Shown piece after piece: positions 12,533 through 21,577 of a stretch of 64,000 nucleotides of DNA. Position numbers and translations under genes: made by a program. This DNA is from Klebsiella huaxiensis (GTDB lineage: Bacteria > Pseudomonadota > Gammaproteobacteria > Enterobacterales > Enterobacteriaceae): NCBI RefSeq assembly GCF_003261575.2, contig NZ_CP036175.1, positions 6,119,609 to 6,183,608 of the forward strand, given 5' to 3'. The notes under the pieces are model-generated. The model was given only the letters and a program-made list of their open reading frames with translations. It made no database searches and was not told the DNA's origin. Numbering within the stretch: the first letter of the stretch is position 1; every line of letters begins with the position of its first letter.

Positions 12533-13423
12533 TTATTGCTTAATGACCAGTTTCAACTCAACCGGATAGCTGGTATCCACTTTTTCGCCCTTCAGCACTT
12601 TATCAGCGGTCTCAACGCCTTTCACACCGATCTGCTCCGGAAGCTGGGCGACGGTCGCAGCCAGTTTGCCACTGTTTACTGCTTTTTCGCCATCCGGAGT
12701 GCCGTCAAATCCAACCACCATCACATCAGATTTACCAGCAGTTTGCAGAGCGCGCAGCGCACCTAGCGCCATTTCATCGTTCTGGGCAAATACAGCCTGC
12801 ACATCAGGATGCGCCGTCAGCAGGTTCTGCATGACGTTCAGGCCCTTCGTGCGGTCGAAATCTGCCGGCTGGCTAGCCAGTACGTTAAATTTATGCGCCG
12901 TAACGGCTTGTTGAAAACCTTCGCCACGCTCACGTGCTGCAGACGTCCCTGCAATTCCCTGTAGTTCAATGATCTTCGCGCTTTCGCCGACTTTCTTGGC
13001 AATATAGTCACCGGCCATCTTGCCGCCCAGAACGTTATCAGAAGCAATATGGCTTACCACTTCGCCTTTTGAGGCCTGGCGGTCGAGGGTAATAACCGGA
13101 ATTTTCGCCTGATTCGCCAGCTTCACAGCATTACCTACTGCATCAGAGTCGGTTGGGTTGATCAGCAGCAGTTTGGCTCCGCGAACGGTTAAGTCCTGAA
13201 CGTTAGCCAGTTCTTTCGCCGGATTGTTCTGCGAATCCAGCACTACCAGGTTATAGCCGAGTTTGTCCGCTTCTTTTTGCGCGCCATCCTTTAAAGAGAC
13301 AAAGAACGGGTTGTTAAGCGTAGAGATAACCAGAGCGATAGTGTCTTTTGCCATCGCGTTTGCGCTTACGGTCGCACTTAAAGCTACAGCAGAGACCAGG
13401 GTCGCCAGTTTTTTCATATTCAT
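12533..13423 (-). CDS. rbsB: RbsB, periplasmic ribose-binding protein
   Basis: RbsB binds D-ribose in the periplasm and delivers it to the RbsAC transporter and to the Trg chemoreceptor. The 296-residue precursor has a Sec signal peptide (residues 1-25, cleavage after AMA). The mature domain has the sugar-binding landmarks STLNNPFF, DSQNNPAKE, LDRQA, GTSAARERG and AQNDEMALGA. It is nearly identical by eye to the E. coli protein. It lies 27 nt after rbsC. Confidence 0.98.
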   Translation of the reverse strand: MNMKKLATLVSAVALSATVSANAMAKDTIALVISTLNNPFFVSLKDGAQKEADKLGYNLVVLDSQNNPAKELANVQDLTVRGAKLLLINPTDSDAVGNAVKLANQAKIPVITLDRQASKGEVVSHIASDNVLGGKMAGDYIAKKVGESAKIIELQGIAGTSAARERGEGFQQAVTAHKFNVLASQPADFDRTKGLNVMQNLLTAHPDVQAVFAQNDEMALGALRALQTAGKSDVMVVGFDGTPDGEKAVNSGKLAATVAQLPEQIGVKGVETADKVLKGEKVDTSYPVELKLVIKQ

Positions 13424-13450
13424 AGTTAAGATGTCCTGTAGAGTTCTCAG

Positions 13451-14416
13451 TTACTGCTTCTTGTTATCTACCAGTACCGCCAGCAGAATAACCACCGCTT
13501 TTACGATCATCTGGTAATAGGATGAAACACCTAATAAATTCAAACCGTTGTTCAGGAAGCCAAGGATTAAAGCACCAATCAACGTACCGACAATACGACC
13601 TTTACCACCTGCCAAGCTGGTGCCACCAAGCACTACCGCAGCAATCGCATCCAGTTCATAACCGGTGCCCGCCGTCGGTTGCGCGGAAGAGAGACGCGCG
13701 ACCTCAATAATCCCGGCCAGCGAAGCCAGCATGCCGCACAAAGAATAGACGATGATTTTAACTTTATTGACGCTGATGCCGGATAGACGCGTTGCCGCTT
13801 CATTTCCCCCCAGCGCATAGATATAACGACCCAGACGGGTATGGTGCAGCATGTACCAGGCCGCCAGAAAAACGATCGCCATAATCCATACCGGCGTTGG
13901 TATTCCGAGAGGGCGACCAATCCCGAACCAGCCAAACAGATCGGCATTGTCGGTAAAGCCAGTATTTACCGGGCTACCGTTGGTATAAACCATGGTCACA
14001 CCGCGTAGCAGCAGCATCATGACCAGGGTAGCGATAAATGCCTGCACGCGCCCTTTCGCCACAATTACGCCTGTAACAGCGCCGATTGCCGCACCTAATG
14101 CCAGCGCAGCGGCAACGGCCACCAGCGCGTTAACCTCAATTCCGACAATTGAAGCGGCGACCGCGCCAGTCAGCGCCAGAAGGGAACCTACGGACAGGTC
14201 GATACCCGACGTCAGGATAACCAGCGTCATCCCTACCGCCATGATGGCGTTAACTGAAGTCTGTTGCAGAATATTGAACAGGTTATTCACGGTAAAAAAG
14301 TTGGGGCTCATAGTAGAGACAACCGCAATCAGCACCAGTAGGGCAATCAGCGACTTTTGCTCCATCAACCACGCTTTGGTGAAGTAGCGGCGACCAGAAA
14401 CAGTCGGGTTATTCAT
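13451..14416 (-). CDS. rbsC: RbsC, ribose ABC transporter permease
   Basis: RbsC forms the membrane channel of the ribose importer, as a dimer with RbsA. The 321-residue protein is dominated by hydrophobic helices. It contains the BPD_transp_2 signature ALTGAVAAS / TSGIDLSVGSLLA and the coupling region LGGNEAATRLSGI. It begins 5 nt after rbsA ends, suggesting coupled translation. Length equals E. coli RbsC. Confidence 0.97.
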   Translation of the reverse strand: MNNPTVSGRRYFTKAWLMEQKSLIALLVLIAVVSTMSPNFFTVNNLFNILQQTSVNAIMAVGMTLVILTSGIDLSVGSLLALTGAVAASIVGIEVNALVAVAAALALGAAIGAVTGVIVAKGRVQAFIATLVMMLLLRGVTMVYTNGSPVNTGFTDNADLFGWFGIGRPLGIPTPVWIMAIVFLAAWYMLHHTRLGRYIYALGGNEAATRLSGISVNKVKIIVYSLCGMLASLAGIIEVARLSSAQPTAGTGYELDAIAAVVLGGTSLAGGKGRIVGTLIGALILGFLNNGLNLLGVSSYYQMIVKAVVILLAVLVDNKKQ

Positions 14417-14421
14417 CTTTT

Positions 14422-15927
14422 TTACTCCTGATTCACGCGGTTAAGCTTGCCCACAGCGGCAGCCATCAATACTTCCTGGGTGGCCTGCTCGCGTGTGAAT
14501 TCACCGCCGAGATGCCCTTCATGCATCACCATGATGCGATCGCTCATGCCCAACACTTCTGGCATCTCAGAAGAGACCAGAATGATGCTCAGGCCATCGG
14601 CTTTAAACTGGTTGATTAGCTGATAGATCTCTTTCTTAGCCCCAACGTCCACGCCGCGGGTTGGTTCATCAAGGATCAGCACTTTTGGCCGAGTCATCAG
14701 CCCGCGGGCAATCGCCACCTTCTGTTGGTTACCGCCGGAAAGTAGCCCAATGGCCTGCTCCATAGACGGCGTCTTCACATTAAACAGGCGGATAAAATCG
14801 CTGACCGCCTGCTGTTCATCTTTATGCTTGAGGCCGCCGCCGCTGCGGCTGAAATAGCGCAGTGCAGTCAGCGACATATTTTCTTTGACCGACATACCGA
14901 GCACTAAACCATCGCGTTTACGGTCTTCAGAGATATAAACGATGCCGTTTGCCAGGCCATCCTGCGGAGAACGCGTCACCACTTCATGACCATCAAGGGT
15001 GACGTAGCCACTGGTGCGCGGCAGCGCACCGTATAGCACTTTCATCAGTTCCGTACGCCCTGCGCCCATCAGCCCAGCGACGCCAAGAATTTCGCCTTTA
15101 CGCAGGGTAAAAGATACGTTTTCCACGCCCGGCCCACACAGCGCATCCACCTTCAGACGAATATCGCCCGGCGCTTTATCAATGCGCGGGTACTGATCTT
15201 CGAGCTTACGTCCCACCATCATTTCAATCAGCAGATCTTCATCAAGGCTGGCGACTTCACGCTCGGCAATGAACTGGCCGTCACGGAAGACCGTCACGTC
15301 ATCGCAAATTTCGAAGATCTCTTTCATACGGTGGGAGATATAAACAATGCCGCGCCCTTGCGATTTTAGCTCGCGGATGACGCGGAACAGGGATTCTGTT
15401 TCGGTATCGGTCAGCGCATCGGTCGGTTCATCCATAATGATGACTTTCGACTCGAAGCTCAGCACTTTGGCGATTTCCACCATCTGCTGATCGCCAATCG
15501 ACAGATCGCCTACCAGACGATCGCTTTTAAAGCGCAGATTCAGCTTCGCCAGCAAAACATCGGCTTCTGCATACATCTTCTTCCAGTCGATTTTGCCAAA
15601 GCGATTCACAAACTCACGACCGAGAAAGATGTTCTCTGCAATCGTCAGCTGCGGGATCAGGTTCAGCTCCTGGTGAATGATGCCAATACCCGCTTCCTGA
15701 GAGGATTTCGGGCCGGTGAAGGCGGTTTCTTTACCCAGCCATAATAGCGAACCAGCGTCACGGGAATAAATCCCGGTCAGCACTTTCATCATGGTGGATT
15801 TGCCTGCGCCGTTTTCGCCCACCAGCGCCATGACGCGCCCAGAGTAGACATTTAACGCAGCACCGGAGAGCGCCTTCACGCCCGGGAACGATTTATCGAT
15901 CCCTTTGAGTTGTAAGAGTGCGTCCAT
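14422..15927 (-). CDS. rbsA: RbsA, ribose ABC transporter ATP-binding protein (two ABC domains)
   Basis: RbsA energises ribose import. It is a tandem ABC protein. The first domain has Walker A GENGAGKST (residues about 36-44), signature LSIGDQQ and Walker B VIIMDEPT. The second has the degenerate Walker A GLMGAGRTE, signature LSGGNQQ and Walker B VLILDEPT. Starting at 15927 (MDALLQLKG) gives 501 residues, the E. coli length; the open frame further upstream overlaps rbsD. It lies 7 nt downstream of rbsD. Confidence 0.97.
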   Translation of the reverse strand: MDALLQLKGIDKSFPGVKALSGAALNVYSGRVMALVGENGAGKSTMMKVLTGIYSRDAGSLLWLGKETAFTGPKSSQEAGIGIIHQELNLIPQLTIAENIFLGREFVNRFGKIDWKKMYAEADVLLAKLNLRFKSDRLVGDLSIGDQQMVEIAKVLSFESKVIIMDEPTDALTDTETESLFRVIRELKSQGRGIVYISHRMKEIFEICDDVTVFRDGQFIAEREVASLDEDLLIEMMVGRKLEDQYPRIDKAPGDIRLKVDALCGPGVENVSFTLRKGEILGVAGLMGAGRTELMKVLYGALPRTSGYVTLDGHEVVTRSPQDGLANGIVYISEDRKRDGLVLGMSVKENMSLTALRYFSRSGGGLKHKDEQQAVSDFIRLFNVKTPSMEQAIGLLSGGNQQKVAIARGLMTRPKVLILDEPTRGVDVGAKKEIYQLINQFKADGLSIILVSSEMPEVLGMSDRIMVMHEGHLGGEFTREQATQEVLMAAAVGKLNRVNQE

Positions 15928-15934
15928 GACGGCC

Positions 15935-16354
15935 TCAGAACGTGACGCCAGCACAGAGAATAATGTTCGCATACGGGGAACACTCCCCGCTGCGAATCAC
16001 CGCCTGACTATCTGCAGTTTCTTTTTTGAACTGCTCATGATTGGTATAACGAATTTCAATGGTGTTTCCCTGGTGTTGCTGCAGCAGCTCAAGATGTTTG
16101 AGCAACGTCGCGTGGAGCTGCGGATTAAGGGTTTTAATCTCTTGCGCGAGGATAGCCGCTTCAACCTGCATTTCACTCGTCACCACCTCCAGAACCTGCA
16201 TAAAGGAGGGAACTCCGTGGGTTAACGCCATGTCAATACGCGTGCTGCTGCGAGGTACTGGTAATCCAGCATCGCAAACTACCAGCGTATCGGTATGACC
16301 CAGACGGGAGATGACCGACGAAATATCAGCGTTAAGTACGGTACCTTTTTTCAT
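15935..16354 (-). CDS. rbsD: RbsD, D-ribose pyranase
   Basis: RbsD interconverts the beta-pyranose and beta-furanose forms of D-ribose so that ribokinase receives the furanose. The 139-residue protein starts MKKGTVLNADISSVISRLGHTD at 16354. The catalytic His20 lies in RLGHTD, and the C-terminal SPYANIILCAGVTF is conserved. The longer frame upstream is not used because the operator lies just before 16373. First gene of the operon. Confidence 0.97.
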   Translation of the reverse strand: MKKGTVLNADISSVISRLGHTDTLVVCDAGLPVPRSSTRIDMALTHGVPSFMQVLEVVTSEMQVEAAILAQEIKTLNPQLHATLLKHLELLQQHQGNTIEIRYTNHEQFKKETADSQAVIRSGECSPYANIILCAGVTF

Positions 16355-16372
16355 TTTCTCTTTTGCTCCACT

Positions 16373-16388
16373 AGCGAAACGTTTCGCT
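16373..16388. promoter_or_regulatory. Promoter-proximal RbsR operator (perfect palindrome)
   Basis: AGCGAAACGTTTCGCT is a perfect 16-bp palindrome with the CG centre and GAAAC/GTTTC arms of LacI-family operators. It lies 18 nt upstream of the rbsD start and just downstream of the predicted -10, where bound RbsR would block transcription. Confidence 0.88.
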
Positions 16389-16397
16389 GACATAAGT

Positions 16398-16403
16398 ATT
16401 ATC
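16398..16403 (-). promoter_or_regulatory. rbsDp: Predicted -10 element of the rbs promoter
   Basis: GATAAT on the minus strand places the start of transcription near 16391, between the two operators. No good -35 is visible about 17 bp upstream, as expected for a CRP-dependent promoter. Confidence 0.55.
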
Positions 16404-16440
16404 AATACTCGAGCAAAAAACCATCATCAGAAGTGAGAAT

Positions 16441-16456
16441 TGTGATCGCTATCGAA
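16441..16456. promoter_or_regulatory. Candidate CRP site of the rbs promoter
   Basis: TGTGATCGCTATCGAA has a perfect left half (TGTGA) and a weak right half (TCGAA against TCACA). Its centre is about 57-58 bp upstream of the predicted start, a class I position. It overlaps the edge of the distal operator. Confidence 0.5.
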
Positions 16457-16464
16457 ACGTTTCG
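16453..16464. promoter_or_regulatory. Promoter-distal candidate RbsR operator
   Basis: CGAAACGTTTCG is a perfect 12-bp palindrome with the same core as the proximal operator. The two centres are 78 bp apart, so one RbsR tetramer or two dimers could hold a repression loop around the promoter, or the distal site could compete with CRP. Confidence 0.65.
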
Positions 16465-16503
16465 CAAAACTGAGGTAAAGGAAGGAAGTCAGAATAACAA
16501 ACA

Positions 16504-16530
16504 GCAAAAAGCCCTTCACGAGGAAGGGCT
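16504..16530 (-). terminator. Intrinsic terminator of kup
   Basis: AAGCCCTTC (16508-16516) and GAAGGGCTT (16522-16530) form a 9-bp stem with a 5-nt loop, followed by a T-run on the minus strand. It lies 8 nt after the kup stop and insulates the rbs promoter. Confidence 0.93.
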
Positions 16531-16538
16531 TTAGAGAA

Positions 16539-18407
16539 TCAAATTTCGACCTGGGTGCCGAGTTCAATAACCCGGTTTGGCGGGATTTCGAACTGGTCCG
16601 GCGCTCGCAGGGCATTGCGCTGCAGCAGAAGATATAGCTTGCCGCGCAGGCGCAGATACCACGGCCGCTTGCCGATGATTAGCGACTCATGCGACATAAA
16701 GAAGGAGGTCTCCATCATCCGGCAGCTCAGGCCTTCCAGCCCGCAGCGGTGGAAGACTTCTTCAACATTCGGCGTTTCACGCCAGCCGTAGCTGGCAACC
16801 ACGCGCCAGAATGACGGTGAAATCTGCTCAATCTGCACGCGACGAACGTTATGCACGTATGGCGCATCTTCGGTACGCAGCGTTAGCAAGATCACCCGCT
16901 CATGCAGCACCTTGTTGTGCTTCAGGTTATGTAACAGAGCGAAAGGAATCACGTTCAGCGCTCGGGACATATACACGGCGGTCCCAGGAACGCGAACCGG
17001 CGGCGATTTTTCAAGGGAAGAGATCATCGCTTCCAAAGAATTACCGTGTTCATGCATCCGACGTAGCAAGCGGAAACGCTCGCTTTTCCAGGTGGTCATG
17101 ATGGTAAACATCACCAGACCCAGCGTCAGCGGCAGCCAGCCACCGGAGACGATTTTGTCGAGGTTAGCTGAGAACAGCGGGATGTCGATACACATAAAGG
17201 CCACCAGCAGCAGCGCCACAACAAATTTATTCCAGTGCCAGTTTTTACGCGCAACCGTCGAGAACAAAATGGTGGTCAGCACCATGGTTCCCGTTACCGC
17301 AATCCCATATGCCGCCGCCAGGTTCGAGGAGTGCTCAAAGCTGACAATCACAATGACCACCGAGATATAGAGCAGCCAGTTGATAAACGGGATATAAATC
17401 TGGCCGGACTCCATCTCCGAGGTATGAATAATACGCATCGGTGACAGGTACCCCAGACGCACTGCCTGGCGAGTTAGAGAGAAGACGCCGGAGATAACCG
17501 CCTGGGAAGCGATAACCGTCGCAAGGGCAGCGATAATCAGCATCGGAATCAACGCCCACTCGGGGGCCAGCAGGAAGAATGGGTTCTTAATCGCTTCCGG
17601 ATGTTTTAACAACAACGCGCCCTGACCAAAATAGTTCAGCACCAGCGAAGGCAGCACCACTGAAAACCAGGCCAGGCGAATTGGCAATTTACCGAAGTGC
17701 CCCATATCGGCATAGAGCGCTTCCACGCCGGTAATAGACAGGACAACCGCCCCTAACGCCACAAAGGAGACGGTTTTATATTCGAGGAAAAAGTGAACCG
17801 CCCAGTATGGGTTCAACGCCTGCAGCACTTCCGGGTTAGCAAAGATGCTGCGCGCGCCAAGTACCGCCAGCAGCAGGAACCAGATAAGCATAATCGGCGC
17901 GAATAGCTTGCCTACCATGCTGGTACCGTGCTTTTGGATAGCAAACAGCAGCGTCAGAACAATAATTGATATGGGGACAACCCAGGTATCCAGGTCAGGA
18001 GCGATAATTTCCAACCCCTCTATCGCCGACATCACCGAAATAGCAGGGGTAATAACCACCTCGCCGTAGAAGAAGCTACCACCGATAAGGCCAAGGATCA
18101 CCAGTACGGATGTTGCTCGCGCGGACGTGTTACGTCCTGCCAGCGACATTAACGTCAGGATCCCACCTTCACCGGCGTTATCTGCTCGCATAACGAAAGT
18201 AATGTATTTGAGTGATACGGTAAGAATTAATAGCCAAAAAATGAGCGACAGGAAGCCAAAAACAGCATCACGCTCGACGCCAAAGCCAAACTGGCCAGAC
18301 AGACATTCACGAAGTGTATATAGCGGGCTGGTGCCGATATCGCCGTATACCACACCGATTGCCGCCAGCGTTATTGCTGGCAATGATTGCTTATTATCAG
18401 AGCTCAT
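16539..18407 (-). CDS. kup: Kup, low-affinity potassium:proton symporter
   Basis: Kup (TrkD) takes up K+ (and Cs+) in symport with protons, mainly under acidic conditions. The 622-residue length equals E. coli Kup. About 12 membrane helices occupy the first 440 residues. The K_trans signatures are clear: GVVYGDIGTSPLYTLRE at residues 18-34 and ADNAGEGGILTLMSLAGRN further on. A hydrophilic cytosolic C-terminal domain follows. It is monocistronic with its own terminator. Confidence 0.97.
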   Translation of the reverse strand: MSSDNKQSLPAITLAAIGVVYGDIGTSPLYTLRECLSGQFGFGVERDAVFGFLSLIFWLLILTVSLKYITFVMRADNAGEGGILTLMSLAGRNTSARATSVLVILGLIGGSFFYGEVVITPAISVMSAIEGLEIIAPDLDTWVVPISIIVLTLLFAIQKHGTSMVGKLFAPIMLIWFLLLAVLGARSIFANPEVLQALNPYWAVHFFLEYKTVSFVALGAVVLSITGVEALYADMGHFGKLPIRLAWFSVVLPSLVLNYFGQGALLLKHPEAIKNPFFLLAPEWALIPMLIIAALATVIASQAVISGVFSLTRQAVRLGYLSPMRIIHTSEMESGQIYIPFINWLLYISVVIVIVSFEHSSNLAAAYGIAVTGTMVLTTILFSTVARKNWHWNKFVVALLLVAFMCIDIPLFSANLDKIVSGGWLPLTLGLVMFTIMTTWKSERFRLLRRMHEHGNSLEAMISSLEKSPPVRVPGTAVYMSRALNVIPFALLHNLKHNKVLHERVILLTLRTEDAPYVHNVRRVQIEQISPSFWRVVASYGWRETPNVEEVFHRCGLEGLSCRMMETSFFMSHESLIIGKRPWYLRLRGKLYLLLQRNALRAPDQFEIPPNRVIELGTQVEI

Positions 18408-18578
18408 AGACTAGTCTTTTCGTTTATAAAACAAATGTGTGCCTAGTCCCTTGGCCCACAAAAAGCGCACAGTATGCACGATTATTTGCTAAATCGTACC
18501 CCTAACTGACATCATCTTAACCTGACTCAAAGAAAATAAATCGATTCTTCAGGCTATTACCACCCCTAATCAAACATC

Positions 18579-18584
18579 TATACT
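18579..18584 (+). promoter_or_regulatory. Candidate sigma-S type -10 element for ravA
   Basis: TCTATACT matches the extended -10 preferred by sigma-S (C just upstream of TATACT). No good sigma-70 -35 stands at the right distance. It lies 40 nt before the ravA ATG. The E. coli ravA-viaA operon is known to be RpoS-dependent, so this is consistent, but the start site is inferred. Confidence 0.5.
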
Positions 18585-18624
18585 CGACTTAACAACGACA
18601 TCCTAAAAAGCACGCAACTCAATT

Positions 18625-20124
18625 ATGGCTCAATCACATTTACTGGCAGAAAGAATTTCCCGGCTCAGCGCAGCCCTGGAAAAAGGACTCTTTGAACGCA
18701 GCCACGCAATACGCCTTTGTCTACTTGCGGCACTCAGCGGCGAGAGCGTTTTTTTGCTGGGCCCACCGGGTATCGCCAAAAGCTTAATAGCCCGCCGTCT
18801 TAAGTTCGCCTTCCAGCGAGCCCGAGCATTTGAATATCTGATGACCCGCTTTTCAACGCCGGAAGAAGTCTTTGGCCCACTTTCCATCCAGGCACTGAAA
18901 GACGAAGGTCGTTACGAACGCCTGACAGCCGGCTACCTTCCGGAAGCCGAAATTGTTTTTCTCGATGAGATCTGGAAAGCTGGCCCGGCAATCCTCAACA
19001 CGCTACTGACAGCGATAAACGAGCGCCATTTCCGCAATGGGGCAACCGAAGAGAAAATCCCCATGCGCCTGCTGGTGGCAGCTTCGAACGAATTGCCTGA
19101 AGCGGATAACAGCCTGGAAGCCTTATACGATCGCATGCTCATCCGTTTATGGCTGGACAAGGTACAAGATAAAACCAACTTCCGCTCAATGTTGATAAGC
19201 CAGCAGGATGAGAACAGCAATCCAGTTCCAACTAATTTGCAGGTCAGCGACGAGGAATTCATACAGTGGCAGCAAGATATCGGTGCTATTAAGCTGCCAG
19301 ACAGCGTGTTTGAACTGATTTTCCAGTTGCGCCAACAACTGGATGCACTACCCAACGCGCCCTACGTTTCAGATCGCCGCTGGAAAAAAGCCATCCGCCT
19401 GTTGCAAGCCAGCGCATTCTTCAGCGGTCGAGATACCATTGCCCCTATCGACCTGATCCTGCTGAAAGATTGCCTGTGGCACAACATTGAGACCATGAAT
19501 CTGATGTCCGTGCAGTTGGAAACCTTAATGACCAGCCACGCCTGGCAGCAACAGGCAATGCTCACCCGCCTGGGGACGATTATCCAGAGGCGCATTCAGC
19601 TTCAGCAACAGCAAAGCGATAAGACCGCGCTAAAAGTGACGCGCCTGGGCGGTATGTTTAGCCGGAAACCTCACTATGAATTGCCTGCTGAAGTGCAGGC
19701 CCCCACGCTGACTCTGCTACTCCAGCAGCCGCTCAAACTGCACGATCTGGAAGTCATTCATATTACGTTTGTCCGTGAAGAGCTTGCGCATTGGCTGGAG
19801 AAAGGCGGAGAGATCCGCGGTAAACTCAACGGTATAGGCTTTGCCCAGCAGCTGAATATGGATGTCGATACCAGCCAGCATCTGGTTGTGCGCGATGTCA
19901 GTCTGCAGGGGTCGCGTCTCTCCCTACCCGGCAGCGAATCGCAGGAAAATATGCCAACCGAAATCAGGCAGCAGTTGGAAGCGCTGGATGACGAGTGGCA
20001 TCAACAACACAACCGCTTCAGCGAACAGCAAAAATGCCTGTTTATTCCCGGTGAGTGGCTGGGACGCATCGAAGCCAGCCTGCAGGACGTTGGGACGCAG
20101 ATTAAACAGGCCCGACAGTCATGA
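18625..20124 (+). CDS. ravA: RavA, MoxR-type AAA+ ATPase
   Basis: RavA is a hexameric AAA+ ATPase that binds the lysine decarboxylase LdcI in E. coli and modulates stress and aminoglycoside responses together with ViaA. Walker A GPPGIAKS is at residues 46-53. Walker B FLDE places Asp112-Glu113, and the sensor-1 Asn is near 153. The C-terminal half carries the triple-helical and LARA regions, ending IEASLQDVGTQIKQA. Length is 499 against 498 in E. coli. It overlaps viaA by 4 nt, indicating translational coupling. Confidence 0.96.
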   Translation: MAQSHLLAERISRLSAALEKGLFERSHAIRLCLLAALSGESVFLLGPPGIAKSLIARRLKFAFQRARAFEYLMTRFSTPEEVFGPLSIQALKDEGRYERLTAGYLPEAEIVFLDEIWKAGPAILNTLLTAINERHFRNGATEEKIPMRLLVAASNELPEADNSLEALYDRMLIRLWLDKVQDKTNFRSMLISQQDENSNPVPTNLQVSDEEFIQWQQDIGAIKLPDSVFELIFQLRQQLDALPNAPYVSDRRWKKAIRLLQASAFFSGRDTIAPIDLILLKDCLWHNIETMNLMSVQLETLMTSHAWQQQAMLTRLGTIIQRRIQLQQQQSDKTALKVTRLGGMFSRKPHYELPAEVQAPTLTLLLQQPLKLHDLEVIHITFVREELAHWLEKGGEIRGKLNGIGFAQQLNMDVDTSQHLVVRDVSLQGSRLSLPGSESQENMPTEIRQQLEALDDEWHQQHNRFSEQQKCLFIPGEWLGRIEASLQDVGTQIKQARQS

Positions 20125-21569
20125 CTCTGGATATGCTGAATGTCATGCTGGCAGTCGGCGAAGAGGGAATGATCGACGAAATGCTGCTGGCTCTGCTGGC
20201 CGCACCTCAGTTAGCCATTTTCTTTGAAAAATTTCCGCGGTTAAAAAATATCATCGCCGCAGACATTCCTCGCTGGCGTGAGGCGGTCAGATCGCGGCTA
20301 AAAGAGACCCATATTCCTCCCGAACTGGATGCGGAAGTTCAGTGTTATCAACAGTCACAGAGGCTTTCCACTTCACAGTTTATCGTCCAGCTCCCGCAAA
20401 TCCTGAGTCAGCTACACAAGCTTCACTCCCCTTTTGCCGCCCAGGCACAGCAGTTAGTGGATAACAATCATACTTTTACCCCCGCTCTGCATACGCTATT
20501 TCTCCAGCGCTGGCGTTTGAGTCTGGTGGTGCAGGCAACGTCCCTCAATCAGCAACTGCTGGATGAGGAGCGCGATCAGTTGCTTAGCGAAGTCCAGGAA
20601 CGAATGACTCTCAGCGGTCAATTGGAGCCGGTGCTGGTGGAAAATGATAATGCAGCAGGGCACCTGTGGGATATGAGCGCAGGAGATCTGAGGCGCGGTG
20701 ATTATCAGCTGATCGTTCGCTACGGGGATTTTTTGACTCAGCAGCCTGAACTTATGCAGCTTGCTGAGCAGTTGGGTCGTTCCAGAGAAGCGAAGGCGGT
20801 ACCAAAAAAGGATGCGCCGATGGAAACCTTCCGCAGCCTGGTGCGAGAACCGGCAACCGTGCCGGAGCAGGTCGATGGGCTACAGCAGAGCGACGATATT
20901 CTGCGCCTGCTGCCGCCGGAGCTGGCCACACTCGGTATCACCGAGCTGGAGTTTGAGTTCTATCGTAAGCTGGTAGAGAAACAGTTGCTGACCTACCGAC
21001 TTCACGGTGATGCGTGGAAGGAAAAGGTAACCGAGCGTCCAGTCACCCGCCAGGATTTTGATGAACAGCCGCGAGGGCCGTTTATCGTCTGCGTCGATAC
21101 GTCGGGATCAATGGGCGGCTTTAATGAGCAGTGCGCCAAGGCTTTTTGCCTGGCGCTGATGCGGGTCGCACTGGCAGATAATCGCCGCTGCTTCATTATG
21201 TTGTTTTCCAGCGAGGTGGTGCATTACGAACTCACCGGACCACAGGGGCTTGAACAGGCGATCCGTTTCTTAAGCCAGCGCTTTCGCGGCGGTACGGATT
21301 TGGCCAGCTGCTTCCGGGCTGTTATTGAGCGAATGCAGAACCCTCAGTGGGTAGATGCTGATGCGGTGGTGATTTCTGATTTTATCGCCCAGCGCTTGCC
21401 GGATGAGGTGATCAGTAAGGTAGGGGAACTACAACACAAACATCAGCACCGTTTTCATGCCGTAGCAATGTCGGTACACGGTAAGCCCGGCATCATGCGC
21501 ATTTTCGATCATATCTGGCGCTTTGATACCGGGTTACGTAGCCGCCTGCTGCGTCGCTGGCGGCGTTAG
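20121..21569 (+). CDS. viaA: ViaA, VWA-domain partner of RavA
   Basis: ViaA stimulates the RavA ATPase and links the complex to respiratory chain proteins in E. coli. The 482-residue protein has an alpha-helical N-terminal region and a C-terminal von Willebrand A domain from about residue 320. Its MIDAS motif DTSGS lies at residues 326-330, followed by the Thr (FRGGTDLAS) and Asp (VISDF) metal ligands. The C-terminus is very basic (LLRRWRR). The MoxR-VWA gene pair is a widespread arrangement. It ends 8 nt from the convergent asnA. Confidence 0.96.
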   Translation: MTLDMLNVMLAVGEEGMIDEMLLALLAAPQLAIFFEKFPRLKNIIAADIPRWREAVRSRLKETHIPPELDAEVQCYQQSQRLSTSQFIVQLPQILSQLHKLHSPFAAQAQQLVDNNHTFTPALHTLFLQRWRLSLVVQATSLNQQLLDEERDQLLSEVQERMTLSGQLEPVLVENDNAAGHLWDMSAGDLRRGDYQLIVRYGDFLTQQPELMQLAEQLGRSREAKAVPKKDAPMETFRSLVREPATVPEQVDGLQQSDDILRLLPPELATLGITELEFEFYRKLVEKQLLTYRLHGDAWKEKVTERPVTRQDFDEQPRGPFIVCVDTSGSMGGFNEQCAKAFCLALMRVALADNRRCFIMLFSSEVVHYELTGPQGLEQAIRFLSQRFRGGTDLASCFRAVIERMQNPQWVDADAVVISDFIAQRLPDEVISKVGELQHKHQHRFHAVAMSVHGKPGIMRIFDHIWRFDTGLRSRLLRRWRR

Positions 21570-21577
21570 TTGCTCTG

